Positions 19,138 to 28,387 of a stretch of 64,000 bases of DNA are shown one piece after another. The stretch's first letter is position 1. The number at the start of each line of letters is the position of its first letter. The stretch lies in the NCBI RefSeq assembly GCF_004194535.1, contig NZ_CP025781.1:1860001-1924000 (forward strand). Direction: 5' to 3'. This DNA comes from Iodobacter fluviatilis. GTDB lineage: Bacteria; Pseudomonadota; Gammaproteobacteria; Burkholderiales; Chitinibacteraceae. The notes under the pieces are model-generated. The model was not told where the DNA came from, did not search any database, and worked only from the letters and a program-made list of their open reading frames with translations. Made by a program: the position numbers and the translations under genes.

Positions 19138-19551
19138 TTATTTGCAGTACTTAGCAGCTAAACAATTACCTGATTGTGCCCAAGTAATTGCCGTACCTTC
19201 AGCATTCAAAGAAGGAGTTAAAATAAAAGTATATCCACCTGCTGCGGCTGTTCCAGAAAAATTAATCACGCCATTAGTAACAGTACCACCAGTAGCCAAA
19301 CCAGTAGTAGCAACAGTGGGAGTTGCAGGAATACCCTGAGTGCCTGCATTACATCCGGCAAAGGTATTCAAATCAGATTGGCATAATGCAACAGCTTGTT
19401 TGTAAGAATCAGAAATACTTAATACTTCAGAGTACTTCGCTTTCTTGGTGTAATCCTGATAAGACGGAATAGCTACAGCAGCTAAGATACCAATAATAGC
19501 CACAACAATCATCAGTTCGATCAGGGTAAAACCCTTTTGTATGTTTTTCAT
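19138..19551 (-). CDS. Type IV prepilin (PilA/PilE family), paralogue 3
   Basis: A 137-residue prepilin with leader MKNIQKG cut before Phe8, '[20 protein letters not shown]' then '[16 protein letters not shown]'. The head is Thr/Gly/Ala-rich with Cys in 'VALCQSD', 'FAGCNAG' and the C-terminal '[10 protein letters not shown]'. It differs clearly from paralogues 1 and 2, so it is a different pilin type. AGGAGCAAGAG precedes ATG 19551, and a candidate sigma-54 site lies about 85 bp upstream. First gene of the locus on this strand. Confidence 0.93.
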   Translation of the reverse strand: MKNIQKGFTLIELMIVVAIIGILAAVAIPSYQDYTKKAKYSEVLSISDSYKQAVALCQSDLNTFAGCNAGTQGIPATPTVATTGLATGGTVTNGVINFSGTAAAGGYTFILTPSLNAEGTAITWAQSGNCLAAKYCK

Positions 19552-19635
19552 CTCTTGCTCCTAAGTCTTTAATTCAAAAGCTTTTTTCCCTGAGCATTAT
19601 TTAGCGCTGTCTTTGCATCGCTTGGATATGACATA

Positions 19636-19650
19636 GCAATATCAATGCCT
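19636..19650 (-). promoter_or_regulatory. Candidate sigma-54 promoter of pilin gene 3
   Basis: Minus-strand AGGCATTGATATTGC keeps the invariant GG-N10-GC spacing and the TTGC -12 box, but the -24 box is imperfect (GGCAT for GGCAC). Confidence 0.6.
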
Positions 19651-19725
19651 AGCTATGCCACTTTTACTGCAAAGCTGATTAACGGCAGATTTTTTAACGA
19701 AGCTGCCATATACTTGATTAATGAT

Positions 19726-19801
19726 GCCGTTGTAGCTCAGTTGGTAGAGCAACTGACCCGTAATCAGTAGATCGGGTGTTCGATTCACCCCAACGGCACC
19801 A
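19726..19801 (+). tRNA. tRNA-Thr (anticodon CGU)
   Basis: A 76-nt cloverleaf with acceptor arms GCCGTTG / CAACGGC, discriminator A and encoded CCA. The D-arm has AGCTCAGTTGGTAGAGC, the anticodon stem CTGAC/ATCAG carries CGT, and the T-arm has TTCGATTC. It stands alone, divergent from pilin gene 3. Confidence 0.97.
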
Positions 19802-19814
19802 CTTCTTTAAAATA

Positions 19815-19840
19815 AAAAAAGACCCTCTTGGGTCTTTTTT
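19815..19840 (+). terminator. Terminator of tRNA-Thr
   Basis: AAAAGACCC - TCTT - GGGTCTTTTTT. Five core G/C-rich pairs extended by A-T pairs and a T-run, 20 bp after the tRNA. The rest of the gap to maf (about 150 bp) holds nothing recognisable. Confidence 0.85.
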
Positions 19841-19989
19841 ATTGTGGCGACTAGCTGCAATGTGACGAAAATGGTCAGGTAGCGCCCAATTTTGACATCA
19901 GGTAGACCATTTATTCTAAATGTCATACTGTAAGCACAATCTGAGCAAGCTTAAAGTTAGTCTAGTTTTTAGCTAAAAATTAAAGATTT

Positions 19990-20592
19990 TTAAGACAAAG
20001 CCGCTAATAAACCTAGTCCATGACGAGCGAGTAGGGTGGCCGTATCGTGTAATGGCAAACCCATTACGCCGCTATAGCTGCCTTGCAGGTTTGAAATAAA
20101 CAGTCCTGCCGTGCCTTGAATGCCGTAGCTGCCTGCTTTATCCATAGGCTCGCCACTAGTAACATAGGCGGCGATTTGGGCGGGGCTCAGTGCCATGAAG
20201 GTAACAGTACTAACCGACAGCAAAACTTCTATGCCGGTAGCAGTGCGTAAACCCAAACTAGTAAACACTTCGTGGCTGCGGCCAGATAGCTGCTCTAGCA
20301 TGGCAGTGGCATCCATGACATCAATCGGCTTACCCAAAATTTGCCCATCCAGCACCACGGTCGTATCAGCCGCCAAAACGGGGAGGGGGGCTAAACCTTG
20401 CTCTAACATGACTTGCCAACCGGCCTCGGCTTTTAGCTCGGCTAGACGAAGCACATAATCCTTGGCACTTTCATTAATCAAAGGCGTTTCGTCGATAGGG
20501 GCAGAGATGCGCTCAAACAGCACGCCAATCTGCGCCAGCAATTCTTTGCGACGCGGGCTGCCAGAGGCAAGGTAGAGTTGGATATTAGGCAT
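19990..20592 (-). CDS. maf: Maf-family dTTP/UTP pyrophosphatase (YhdE type)
   Basis: Nucleotide pyrophosphatase that cleans dTTP, UTP and modified pyrimidine nucleotides from the pool. The 200-residue product has the N-terminal 'LASGSPRRKELL' loop, 'VLAADTTVVLDGQILGKP' with the catalytic Asp, 'LSGRSHEVFTS' and 'DKAGSYGIQG'. The last two match the YhdE rather than the YceF branch. It follows rlmH by 2 bp, a common rlmH-maf pairing. Confidence 0.93.
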   Translation of the reverse strand: MPNIQLYLASGSPRRKELLAQIGVLFERISAPIDETPLINESAKDYVLRLAELKAEAGWQVMLEQGLAPLPVLAADTTVVLDGQILGKPIDVMDATAMLEQLSGRSHEVFTSLGLRTATGIEVLLSVSTVTFMALSPAQIAAYVTSGEPMDKAGSYGIQGTAGLFISNLQGSYSGVMGLPLHDTATLLARHGLGLLAALS

Positions 20593-20594
20593 TA

Positions 20595-21065
20595 TTATTC
20601 GCGGTGATAAGGGTGATTATTGATGATGGATACGGCGCGATACAGCTGCTCGGCCAAAATCACTCGCACCATGCCATGGGGTAGGGTCATGGCGGAGAGC
20701 TGTAATAGTTGATCGGCACGCTTTTTAACACTTGGATCTAGGCCATCGGTACCACCGATGATAAATACCGTTTCACGGCCATCGATTTGCCAAGATTTCA
20801 TTTTGCTCGCCAGCTGCATGGTGGTCCAGTTGGCACCGTGCTCGTCCAGAGCCATCACGCGGGCATCTTGAGGAATAGCGGCTAAGATGCGCTCAGCTTC
20901 GTCCACCATAACCTGCTGCGCTGTTTTGCCGCTACCACGTTTATCCGGCTTTAGCTCTAATAGCTGCAGCGGAAAATCGCGCGGCATGCGTTTGGAAAAT
21001 TCTTTATAACCAGCATCTATCCAATCTGGCATTTTATGCCCAACAGCGATTAGGGTGAGTTTCAT
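20595..21065 (-). CDS. rlmH: 23S rRNA (pseudouridine1915-N3)-methyltransferase RlmH
   Basis: SPOUT methyltransferase acting on helix 69 of 23S rRNA in assembled 70S ribosomes. The 156-residue product starts [15 protein letters not shown] and has '[13 protein letters not shown]' and the SAM-knot '[17 protein letters not shown]...NNHPYHRE' terminus, all diagnostic. Its ATG overlaps the stop of the upstream EAL gene (ATGA). Confidence 0.97.
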   Translation of the reverse strand: MKLTLIAVGHKMPDWIDAGYKEFSKRMPRDFPLQLLELKPDKRGSGKTAQQVMVDEAERILAAIPQDARVMALDEHGANWTTMQLASKMKSWQIDGRETVFIIGGTDGLDPSVKKRADQLLQLSAMTLPHGMVRVILAEQLYRAVSIINNHPYHRE

Positions 21066-22609
21066 ACGGCATCTGGCAAAGGGTCGGAGCTTAGCGGTTT
21101 AAAGGGTGTAGTGGTAGATGGTTGCAAGAATTTACACAAATCATCAAAGGGCATGGCTTTGGCGTAAAGCCAACCTTGACCCCATTCAACCCCCATTTCT
21201 TTGAGTATTTCGGCCTGATCGCTCGTTTCGATTCCTTCTGCCACCACCTCTAAGCCAAGATCTTTGGCCATCTGCACAATATGCGAAGCTACATGGTGCG
21301 TAGCAGCGCCACTACCTAGTGCTTGTACAAAACTCTTGTCGATTTTTAATAAATCAACCGGCAGATGATGCAGATAGCTCAGGCTGGAATAACCCGTACC
21401 AAAATCATCAATCAAAATAAGATGCCCAGCCTCGCGCAAGAGGCTAATCGTATTGATCGCGCTTTGACCCAGCACGAAACTACGCTCGGTAATTTCTAGC
21501 TCGATCCGGCTAGGTGCAATCTGGTATTTTCTACAAAGTACGGCCAAGTTTTCTACGAATAAGGGCGAGGCTAAATCTGCGCCAGCTAAATTAACCGAAA
21601 CCGATATATCCAAATGGCTCAGCTTGGCTAAATCTGTAATTACTGTTTCTAGTACAAACTGCGTTAACAGGTTGATTTGGCCGTTTTCTTCGGCATAGCC
21701 AATAAAAAGATCAGGGCTAATTTTTGAGCCATTTTGCCGCTGCCAGCGCAGTAGCGCCTCAGCACAGCACACTTTTCCATTAGCCAGTGCAACCATAGGT
21801 TGGTAATGCACCACAAACTCACCCAGTTGCAGGCCTTCGATAATTTCCAGCCCCATTGTAAAACTGCGCCGAGTAAGCCAAACAATAATGCCAATGAGTA
21901 GGACGCAAACAATAAAACCTAGTGGTAGCCAATCTTTAAAGTAACCTAACCAAGCACGCTGCAGCTCTTTAGGGGGCAAGTAGGCGGTGATTACATAATG
22001 TGGATTGCTCAAACTCACTTTGGACTGCTGCAACCATGAGTTATCGTGTGCCGGCGTACCCTTTGTTTTCGCCAAAACTCGATTATTCAGCACGGCTTCG
22101 ATACAAAGTTCGCGCTTTTTAACTGGCAAAATATCTACTAAATATTGTGAATTCAAGACCGCATAATGTGGGCCTGATCCATATAAAACAGAGGGTCTAA
22201 ATAAATCCCCTTTAAACGCAAACCAAAGCGAAGGCCCCGAGATAGTTTGCTGATCTCGTGGGGGCAAAGAATAAACTACGCGGCTAGACTGCGAGCACTG
22301 CACTTGTTGATTCGGCGCATACAACACATCGCGTACAAACAGCTCTTTAAAAATAAAAATACTGAGCTGCCGTTGATGAGCTTCACTACAGTCCTTTAGA
22401 TCTGAGCGGTCTAATTTATCCAAAATATTGCCGCTCACCGTAAATGCACGATCACTACGCAGCATGGCTTGCTCTGCCACATCCTTCAGATAAGTCTGTA
22501 GCTCTTCTTTTGCCTGCTCCCTAGCTAGCCAAGCAGCAAACATCGTCACCACCACACAGGCAAGAATCGAGATTAGAATGGCTTGCCAGAATAGTTTTTT
22601 TTTGAGCAT
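21062..22609 (-). CDS. Membrane c-di-GMP phosphodiesterase, CSS-motif sensor + EAL domain
   Basis: 515 residues: an N-terminal membrane segment (about 7-30), a periplasmic CSS-type sensor with Cys at about 74 and 105 ('KDCSEA', 'VQCSQSS'), a second membrane segment (about 225-250) and an EAL domain. The EAL catalytic set looks intact: 'AEALLRW', 'SVNLAG', 'ELEITERS', '[13 protein letters not shown]', 'LKIDKSF', 'VAEGIET'. Active c-di-GMP hydrolysis is therefore expected, possibly under control of periplasmic thiol oxidation as known for CSS-EAL proteins. ATGA overlap with rlmH. Confidence 0.93.
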   Translation of the reverse strand: MLKKKLFWQAILISILACVVVTMFAAWLAREQAKEELQTYLKDVAEQAMLRSDRAFTVSGNILDKLDRSDLKDCSEAHQRQLSIFIFKELFVRDVLYAPNQQVQCSQSSRVVYSLPPRDQQTISGPSLWFAFKGDLFRPSVLYGSGPHYAVLNSQYLVDILPVKKRELCIEAVLNNRVLAKTKGTPAHDNSWLQQSKVSLSNPHYVITAYLPPKELQRAWLGYFKDWLPLGFIVCVLLIGIIVWLTRRSFTMGLEIIEGLQLGEFVVHYQPMVALANGKVCCAEALLRWQRQNGSKISPDLFIGYAEENGQINLLTQFVLETVITDLAKLSHLDISVSVNLAGADLASPLFVENLAVLCRKYQIAPSRIELEITERSFVLGQSAINTISLLREAGHLILIDDFGTGYSSLSYLHHLPVDLLKIDKSFVQALGSGAATHHVASHIVQMAKDLGLEVVAEGIETSDQAEILKEMGVEWGQGWLYAKAMPFDDLCKFLQPSTTTPFKPLSSDPLPDAV

Positions 22610-22678
22610 ATATTTCTGCTGACGCCCTATATTGTTGCTATCTCAACAACCTTACACCAAATTAGAATATGCTTATAT

Positions 22679-23353
22679 ATGAGTAACTTTGTTGTTTATG
22701 ACCACCCTGACTTTTTAGTGGCGATTAAGCCCGCTGGCTTATCTTTTCATAAAGAAGAGAATGAACTGGGCTTTGTTGAGGTATTACGCCAAACGCTAGG
22801 CGAAATGCCACTTTGGCCCGTGCATCGACTCGATAAACTCACCTCTGGTTTACTACTTTTTGCCAAAAATGCTGAAGCGGCTAGCTACTTTGGAGCCGCC
22901 TTTGCCGAGCATCGTATTAATAAATATTACCTAGCCATCTCTGACAAAAAGCCATCCAAAAAACAAGGTTGGATCAAAGGTGCAATGGAAAAAGGCAGGG
23001 GAGGCTCTTGGCGCTTAAGTCGTGACGGTAAGTTAAAAGCGGCCACACAATTTTTTAGTTACGGAGATATGCTTTACGGCCAACGATTGTTTGTGCTTAG
23101 GCCACTCAGTGGTCGCACTCATCAATTACGCGTTGCCCTGAAAAGTTTGGGCAGCCCTATTTTGGGCGATGAGCGCTATGGCGGTACACCTGCAGATCGT
23201 GGCTATCTACATGCCTGGGGTTTAGATTTTGATTATCAAGGAGAGCAGCAGCGAATTTTACTGGCTCCAGAATCAGGATCTGCCTTTCAAGGGCTAGAAG
23301 CGCTGCTCGCTACCATCGATTCGCCTTGGGATTTACCTTGGCCAAGTAAGTGA
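22679..23353 (+). CDS. RluA-family rRNA/tRNA pseudouridine synthase
   Basis: 224 residues with the catalytic 'VHRLDKLTSGLLLFA' motif, 'LRPLSGRTHQLRVAL' and 'ILGDERYGG'. There is no S4 domain, so it is a short single-domain member (TIGR01621-like). The RNA target is unknown. The start at 22679 has no clear Shine-Dalgarno. It is divergent from the EAL gene. Confidence 0.88.
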   Translation: MSNFVVYDHPDFLVAIKPAGLSFHKEENELGFVEVLRQTLGEMPLWPVHRLDKLTSGLLLFAKNAEAASYFGAAFAEHRINKYYLAISDKKPSKKQGWIKGAMEKGRGGSWRLSRDGKLKAATQFFSYGDMLYGQRLFVLRPLSGRTHQLRVALKSLGSPILGDERYGGTPADRGYLHAWGLDFDYQGEQQRILLAPESGSAFQGLEALLATIDSPWDLPWPSK

Positions 23354-23389
23354 CTCCAGCGCATAGGGAACACGCAGCAACCCGTGTTT

Positions 23390-24157
23390 TTAACGACCTT
23401 CGCTTTCTAATTTTTTAAGCTCTTTAATTACATGCTGCTGCCTACGGCTTACCGCCAAGCGCTCTGGCAAATCACGCAAAATCACTTGCCAGTGCGCTTC
23501 GCTTCCACCGATAGCTGATTTTTCAAAGCCAGACATCATACCGCGCGCCACCAAGCAATTACGGTGTATGCGTATAAAGTGATTACCAAACTCTTCTTCT
23601 AATCGGGTAAGAGAGTCTTCCAGCAAATACTCACGATCCCGTGTGCGTAGCGTGATGTATTTTTGCTCGGCTTTAAGGTAATAAGCATCAGAAACAGGGA
23701 TCAAGTGCACTCGACCCCGTTCTGTAACACTAAAATGGCTGCGAGCATGGCTAGCTGGCTCAGCTTGAACTCGAGCAGAACGCATATCCTGCACCCGCTT
23801 CAAAGCAGAAAGTAGCCGATCCTTACGGATGGGCTTTAATAAGTAATCCACGGCGCGTACTTCAAAGGCGGCCACACCATACTCTTCAAATGCGGTAGCA
23901 AAAATCACCGCAGGAGGGTGCGAGAAATGGCTTAGCTCTCGCGCCAGCTCAATACCGCTCATTTGTGGCATTTGAATATCCACAATCACCGCATCAGCGT
24001 CTGCTTCTGCCAGCGCGGCAAGGGCCGCCATACCACTGGTAGCCGTACCCACTACATCGTGCGGACATTCATCAGCAACATCAGCCAACACATCTTGTAA
24101 CCTGCGTAAGGCAGGGATTTCGTCATCAACAAGGAAAAGGCGCAATGGTGTTCCCAT
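23390..24157 (-). CDS. LytTR response regulator, AlgR-like
   Basis: 255 residues: a CheY-like receiver with 'LFLVDDE' and phospho-acceptor Asp at about 60 in 'VIVDIQMPQMSG', a switch 'ATAFEEYGVAAF' and 'DYLLKPIRKDRL', then a LytTR DNA-binding domain with 'RIHRNCLV' near 205. The frame extends to 24184, but GGGAGA precedes ATG 24157. It overlaps the sensor-kinase gene by 32 bases. In Pseudomonas the AlgR/FimS pair controls type IV pilus genes, a plausible role here. Confidence 0.9.
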   Translation of the reverse strand: MGTPLRLFLVDDEIPALRRLQDVLADVADECPHDVVGTATSGMAALAALAEADADAVIVDIQMPQMSGIELARELSHFSHPPAVIFATAFEEYGVAAFEVRAVDYLLKPIRKDRLLSALKRVQDMRSARVQAEPASHARSHFSVTERGRVHLIPVSDAYYLKAEQKYITLRTRDREYLLEDSLTRLEEEFGNHFIRIHRNCLVARGMMSGFEKSAIGGSEAHWQVILRDLPERLAVSRRQQHVIKELKKLESEGR

Positions 24158-25169
24158 GGGGAATCTCCCGGTAAGGCAAGACAATATGTATTTGATAATA
24201 GTCGTTATTCGCGTAAGTGCTTAAATTGGCTTCGGCATCAAAGTGAAGCAATAAGCGCTGACGGATATTCTCCAGCGCCATGCCATTGCCTCGATGCTGG
24301 CTTACCGTACCTACGGGTGGTAACGCGTTTTTAATCACTAAATGCACGTGCGTGTCTTTCTGATAAATCCGAATCTGAACGGGGCTTGGTTCCAATATAG
24401 GTTCTACGCCGTAATAAATTGCATTTTCTAACAAGGGCTGCAATAGCAAGGGGGGTAGGGCAGCCATTAAAGGGGCATCGCTAATATCCCATTCCACCTT
24501 CAACCTATCCCCTAAACGCACTGCTTCAATGTTTAAATAACGCCGAGCAATCTCTAGCTCGCACTTCAAACTAGCCAGCTGCTGCTTATCCACCATGACC
24601 ACTCTGAATAAATCAGCCAAGTCTTCTAAAACCTGCTCTGCTCGCCGTGGCTCACGACGAATCAAGGACAAGACCGCATTCAAACTATTAAAAAAGAAAT
24701 GTGGTCGAATCCTTGCTTGCAGCGCCGCCAATCTCGCCTCCGTTAGCCTTGGCGATAAAGACTTCCAGCGTAAACGCATGTAAAGCATCAAAGACACTAC
24801 CAATATCATGGTAAACAGCAGCGCAGGAAGCAAGCCGGTCTGCGGTAGTAATAGTGAAGTTAATATTTTTCGTTGCGCATACACCAGCAACATCGCCAGT
24901 ACACTAACGAGGACAATGCCAACTCGAAAAGAAAGTGGCTTTAAAAATGGTGAAGCTAAGGCCAAGCCTAATAAAGTGCCTAAAAGTGGCAGCTCCACCC
25001 ACATCGCTGCCTCACCTAGCCTTAACGGCCATTCTTCCCAGCGTGATAAGCCCAATAATACGTAAGCCAGCATCCCCAAATGCACTACGACTAAAATTCG
25101 CAAAATAACGCCAAAATTACGAAAATCTGGCAGGGGAACGGGCTCTTCGCTTAATTGCTCTAGCAGCAT
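24126..25169 (-). CDS. LytS/FimS(AlgZ)-type membrane sensor histidine kinase
   Basis: 347 residues: about four membrane helices in the first 150, then a HisKA_5TM/LytS-type kinase with phospho-acceptor His in 'ARIRPHFFFNSLNAV', N-box 'LLLQPLLENAIYYGVEP' and 'GNGMALENIRQRL'. It forms a two-component system with the downstream AlgR-like regulator. Signal unknown. Divergent from comM. Confidence 0.9.
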   Translation of the reverse strand: MLLEQLSEEPVPLPDFRNFGVILRILVVVHLGMLAYVLLGLSRWEEWPLRLGEAAMWVELPLLGTLLGLALASPFLKPLSFRVGIVLVSVLAMLLVYAQRKILTSLLLPQTGLLPALLFTMILVVSLMLYMRLRWKSLSPRLTEARLAALQARIRPHFFFNSLNAVLSLIRREPRRAEQVLEDLADLFRVVMVDKQQLASLKCELEIARRYLNIEAVRLGDRLKVEWDISDAPLMAALPPLLLQPLLENAIYYGVEPILEPSPVQIRIYQKDTHVHLVIKNALPPVGTVSQHRGNGMALENIRQRLLLHFDAEANLSTYANNDYYQIHIVLPYREIPHGNTIAPFPC

Positions 25170-25275
25170 ATGGTTTATCCATTTGATACATCTACGATGT
25201 AAACGCTGATGATCTGTCTCAGAAACAAATGAAAACAGAGCCTACACTATAAGAATCTTATTACAGGCTTGCTGA

Positions 25276-26388
25276 ATGTCACTCGCCATTGTCCATAGCC
25301 GCGCCATGATTGGCATTGAAGCGAGTGCCGTGCTGGTAGAAATCCACTTGGCTAACGGCTTACCGGCTTTTAACTTGGTTGGTTTACCCGATTTAGAGGT
25401 CAAAGAAAGCCGTGAACGGGTTCGAGCCGCCCTAGCCGTGTGTGGTTTTGAATTTCCTAACCAACGCATTACGGTCAATTTGGCCCCTGCCGATTTACCT
25501 AAATCATCTGGGCTTTTCGACTTACCCATAGCCATAGGTATTTTAGCAGCGAGTGGTCAGCTTCCTTTGGAGCAGCTTAATCATTTTGAGTTCGCCGGCG
25601 AGTTAGGGCTATCAGGTGAATTACGCTCTATTCGAGGTGCACTAGGTATGGCTTGGGCAGCACAAGCAGCAAATAGAACGCTCATTTTACCCGCTGCCAG
25701 CGCAGCAGAAGCCGCCCTACTCAGCAGTGCTAGCGTGCTTTCCGCAACGCATCTGATGCAAGTTTGCCGCCATTTACTAGGTAGTGATCTACTCCCCATT
25801 GCCCAACCACTGGCAATAGACGCACAACCGGCCATGCTAGATTTAAGCGAGGTAAAAGGGCAGCAACAGGCCAAACGCGCACTAGAAATTGCCGCCGCAG
25901 GTAGGCACAGCCTGCTGCTCATTGGCCCACCGGGCACAGGGAAATCCATGCTGGCACAGCGCTTGCCTAGCCTACTTCCCGATATGAGCGAGCTGGAGGC
26001 GCTAGAAGCCGCCAGAATTCAATCTCTAGGCAAAGAGCGTTTAGACGCTAGCCGCTTTGGAGTCCGCGCTTACCGAGCCCCCCATCACACCGCATCGGCA
26101 GTGGCTTTAGTGGGCGGGGGCAGTGTACCCCAACCAGGCGAAATCTCCTTAGCCCACCATGGCGTGTTGTTTCTAGATGAATTACCCGAGTTTGATCGCA
26201 AAGTTTTAGAAGTTTTACGTGAGCCACTAGAAAGCCAAAAAATTCATATTGCGCGCGCCGCGCATTCAACCATCTTCCCTGCCGATTTCCAGCTAATCGC
26301 CGCGATGAATCCCTGCCCATGTGGCTTTTTGGGCCACCCTAAAAAAGCCTGCCGCTGCACTCCCGATCAAGTTGCACGATACCTATGA
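25276..26388 (+). pseudogene. comM: ComM/YifB Mg-chelatase-like AAA+ helicase, 5' fragment interrupted by prophage
   Basis: ComM is a hexameric branch-migration helicase that promotes integration of transforming DNA. This fragment has the LonC-like N-domain ('[17 protein letters not shown]'), Walker A '[10 protein letters not shown]' near 218, Walker B '[11 protein letters not shown]' near 295 and '[10 protein letters not shown]'. It ends [10 protein letters not shown]-stop because the prophage enters within the RY codons; the native gene continues at 47776. Without its C-terminal lid domain it should be inactive. Confidence 0.95.
26367..26383. repeat. attL core of the prophage
   Basis: TCAAGTTGCACGATACC, repeated identically at 47760-47776. 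It lies within comM. Joining the outer sequences at this core restores the comM frame. Confidence 0.93.
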
Positions 26389-26412
26389 TCGGGCTATAAA
26401 GTTAATTCTTTT

Positions 26413-26450
26413 AAAAACAAGGAGTTATTTTTATACGACTCCTTGTTTTT
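26413..26450. terminator. Bidirectional terminator between attL and integrase
   Basis: Perfect 13-bp stem AAAAACAAGGAGT / ACTCCTTGTTTTT with a 12-base loop. It ends the leftward early operon and any comM read-through. Confidence 0.85.
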
Positions 26451-26457
26451 AAAATAG

Positions 26458-26477
26458 TTTTAGAACAAGTTCTAAAA
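26458..26477. promoter_or_regulatory. 20-bp palindrome downstream of integrase
   Basis: TTTTAGAACAAGTTCTAAAA, 9-bp arms with 2-bp centre. It lies between attL and the integrase stop. It could be a protein-binding site for the integrase, excisionase or a regulator; the identity is not known. Confidence 0.45.
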
Positions 26478-26522
26478 TAATCTGAAATAGTAGGCTTTAA
26501 ATCTTGTTTTTCTACCCCCTAT

Positions 26523-27668
26523 TTAATTATGTTTTTCATCTGTTTTTCTTGGCAGTTTCATCACTACTTCGCTTACAGGGGTCTCTCTTAGCTTGATATA
26601 ACCTTTCGTCATTTCTTCGCCTGTATGTGCTCCACCGATACTGATTTGCTTCACCGTGTAACCGTCACGCTTTGCATCGGTCATGGCTTTGGCACGTAAG
26701 TCTTTAAGAGTTGCATCTGTTACGCCCGCTCTTTGTGCCGCTCGTCTCCATGCCGAAGCCATTCCACCTGTGGAGTACGGTTTTAAATCATAGGTATGAA
26801 TAACATAGTCAGATTTTTGACTCCGCTCTGGATAAGCTTTTTTTGCTCGCTCTAAAACATCCTGTACGACTGGACTCATTGGAACGAGTACTTTGGCGCC
26901 GCTGCTTTTCTCTGTCTTAGTTGGGGTAAAGAGGATTCCTTTGTCTGTAATTTGATCCCAGCGCAGTAAGCGGATTTCCGTTGTTCTTTGGTAAAGTAAA
27001 AAGCAAAGGTCTACATAGCATTGCACCATCTTGCCATTGCGGGTTTCTAAGCCATCTTGGCCAAGTAATAATGCATCTTTGATGGTATTAAATTCATCAT
27101 CGGTAATGTAGCGTGATCTTTTTTTGGGTTTTGCTACTGTAATTTCTCTACATGGATTATCAGCACGATAGCCTTTTCTGCATGTCCATTTAAAAAAGTC
27201 AGAAAGCCTTGATTGATAAATTTGGGCCATTCGTTGCCCCTCCCATTGATCGACGAAAGTTGCGATATCGACGGGAAGTACATCTACTAAATCAAAAGTT
27301 TTAAATGCTTGCTCGATCGTATTGAAAACACTTTTAAAATTCTTGTTCGCTGTTTGATGCATTCGTAATCTTGGCGGGTCTTTAGGGGCCTCTTGCTCTC
27401 TTTTTTTGAAAAAAGAAGAAGAGTACTTTTTAAAATGAGAGATGAAATCACCTTCTTCATCTTGCTGTGTATTGTGCTTAATGACTCGCTGAGCGAGTTC
27501 TCTTGCGCTGGCTTCTCCATCTGCAACAAGGCAAAGGCTATGCCATTGCCTTGCTTTGCCATCGATGGGGCTGATGGTGTAATCAGCGGTAAATAAATAA
27601 TATCTTTTTCTTTTGATATAAATTCGGCTGTTGGTTAAGCCGCGATTAGTTGTGCGATGCCTAGCCAT
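26523..27668 (-). CDS. int: Phage tyrosine integrase
   Basis: Tyrosine recombinase expected to join attP with the comM attB. The 381-residue product has an N-terminal DNA-binding region, a SAM-like core-binding segment and a catalytic domain with Arg in 'TTEIRLLRW', a beta-hairpin Lys, 'LKDLRAKAMTDAK', the 'GGAHTGEEMTKGYI' segment with His, and the final Tyr. It lies 140 bp from attL, the usual place. It overlaps the upstream small gene by 8 bases. Confidence 0.93.
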   Translation of the reverse strand: MARHRTTNRGLTNSRIYIKRKRYYLFTADYTISPIDGKARQWHSLCLVADGEASARELAQRVIKHNTQQDEEGDFISHFKKYSSSFFKKREQEAPKDPPRLRMHQTANKNFKSVFNTIEQAFKTFDLVDVLPVDIATFVDQWEGQRMAQIYQSRLSDFFKWTCRKGYRADNPCREITVAKPKKRSRYITDDEFNTIKDALLLGQDGLETRNGKMVQCYVDLCFLLYQRTTEIRLLRWDQITDKGILFTPTKTEKSSGAKVLVPMSPVVQDVLERAKKAYPERSQKSDYVIHTYDLKPYSTGGMASAWRRAAQRAGVTDATLKDLRAKAMTDAKRDGYTVKQISIGGAHTGEEMTKGYIKLRETPVSEVVMKLPRKTDEKHN

Positions 27669-27900
27669 GTTTAGCCCTTAAGGCAACCTGTGGGCGCTTG
27701 GTTTCTGCTGGGACGATGGAGAGCAGGCCATAGCGTTTTTTTAATAGCTCATCATAAATTGCTTTATTGATGATTGGCCCTTGAGAATCGCAAGTGAGGT
27801 CAACAAAGAGGTGTTGCTTGAACCACTTTATTTGGGCGCTTTTTTGCTGCTTGCCGGTGAGTTCAATTAAATCGCCTTGGTTTATTCTTAAGCTTTGCAT
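27661..27900 (-). CDS. DUF4224-like small phage protein next to integrase
   Basis: 79 residues. The N-terminal 'DLIELTGKQQKSAQIKWFKQH' pattern matches the DUF4224 family, small proteins found just upstream of integrases that may act as excisionase or directionality factors. That role is inferred. It is coupled by overlaps to the integrase and to the 57-residue gene before it. Confidence 0.7.
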   Translation of the reverse strand: MQSLRINQGDLIELTGKQQKSAQIKWFKQHLFVDLTCDSQGPIINKAIYDELLKKRYGLLSIVPAETKRPQVALRAKHG

Positions 27901-28061
27901 GCTTTTGGCTCCGGTATTGGCCCTACGAATTCAAAACCCGCAATGCCATAAGTTAATCTTTTAGGGTTGGCGATATAAAAAATCTGCCAGCTTTGTGTTG
28001 GGGTAGCGCGCCACCAGTAGTGGCCACTCTCGGTTAGTTCAGATATCCGCTTTATTTCCAT
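27888..28061 (-). CDS. Small phage ORF (57 residues)
   Basis: Reads MEIKRISELTESGHYWWRAT... with an aromatic-rich middle and ends PKACKA. The start directly follows the stop of the 79-residue Cys-rich gene (TAAATG) and its end overlaps the next start by 13 bases. That tight packing supports it as a real gene. Function unknown. Confidence 0.6.
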   Translation of the reverse strand: MEIKRISELTESGHYWWRATPTQSWQIFYIANPKRLTYGIAGFEFVGPIPEPKACKA

Positions 28062-28301
28062 TTATCTGCCTGCAATGCGCTGGGCTTTTTGCTTCGTGGC
28101 GTTATGCCCTTGCCAGTCCTTGGCGCACTCCTCGCAGCAGAACACCGCATCATTGACGGCGACCGCGCTGCACCAGCGGCATTCCCCGCTTGGCAGAGGG
28201 GTTTTATCTTTGCTTAGCTTTGCATTGGCGTAGTGGGCTGCGATGGCATTGCAGCGCATCAGCTCGGATACAGCGCTGGCTTGGTCTATTTTGTCGCTCA
28301 T
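28062..28301 (-). CDS. Cys-rich small phage protein, probable zinc ribbon
   Basis: 79 residues with 'ECRWCSAV' and 'FCCEECAKDW', a C-x2-C...CC-x2-C arrangement suggesting zinc binding. It lies between replication gene A and the integrase. It could be a regulator; no family was recognised with certainty. Confidence 0.6.
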   Translation of the reverse strand: MSDKIDQASAVSELMRCNAIAAHYANAKLSKDKTPLPSGECRWCSAVAVNDAVFCCEECAKDWQGHNATKQKAQRIAGR

Positions 28302-28387
28302 GGTTCAGATTCCTGTTTAGATCAATGAATGATTAAGCTGCATACGTCGGGCTGACGCGGCAGGCGTAGCAGGGCCTTGGTCGTGCT

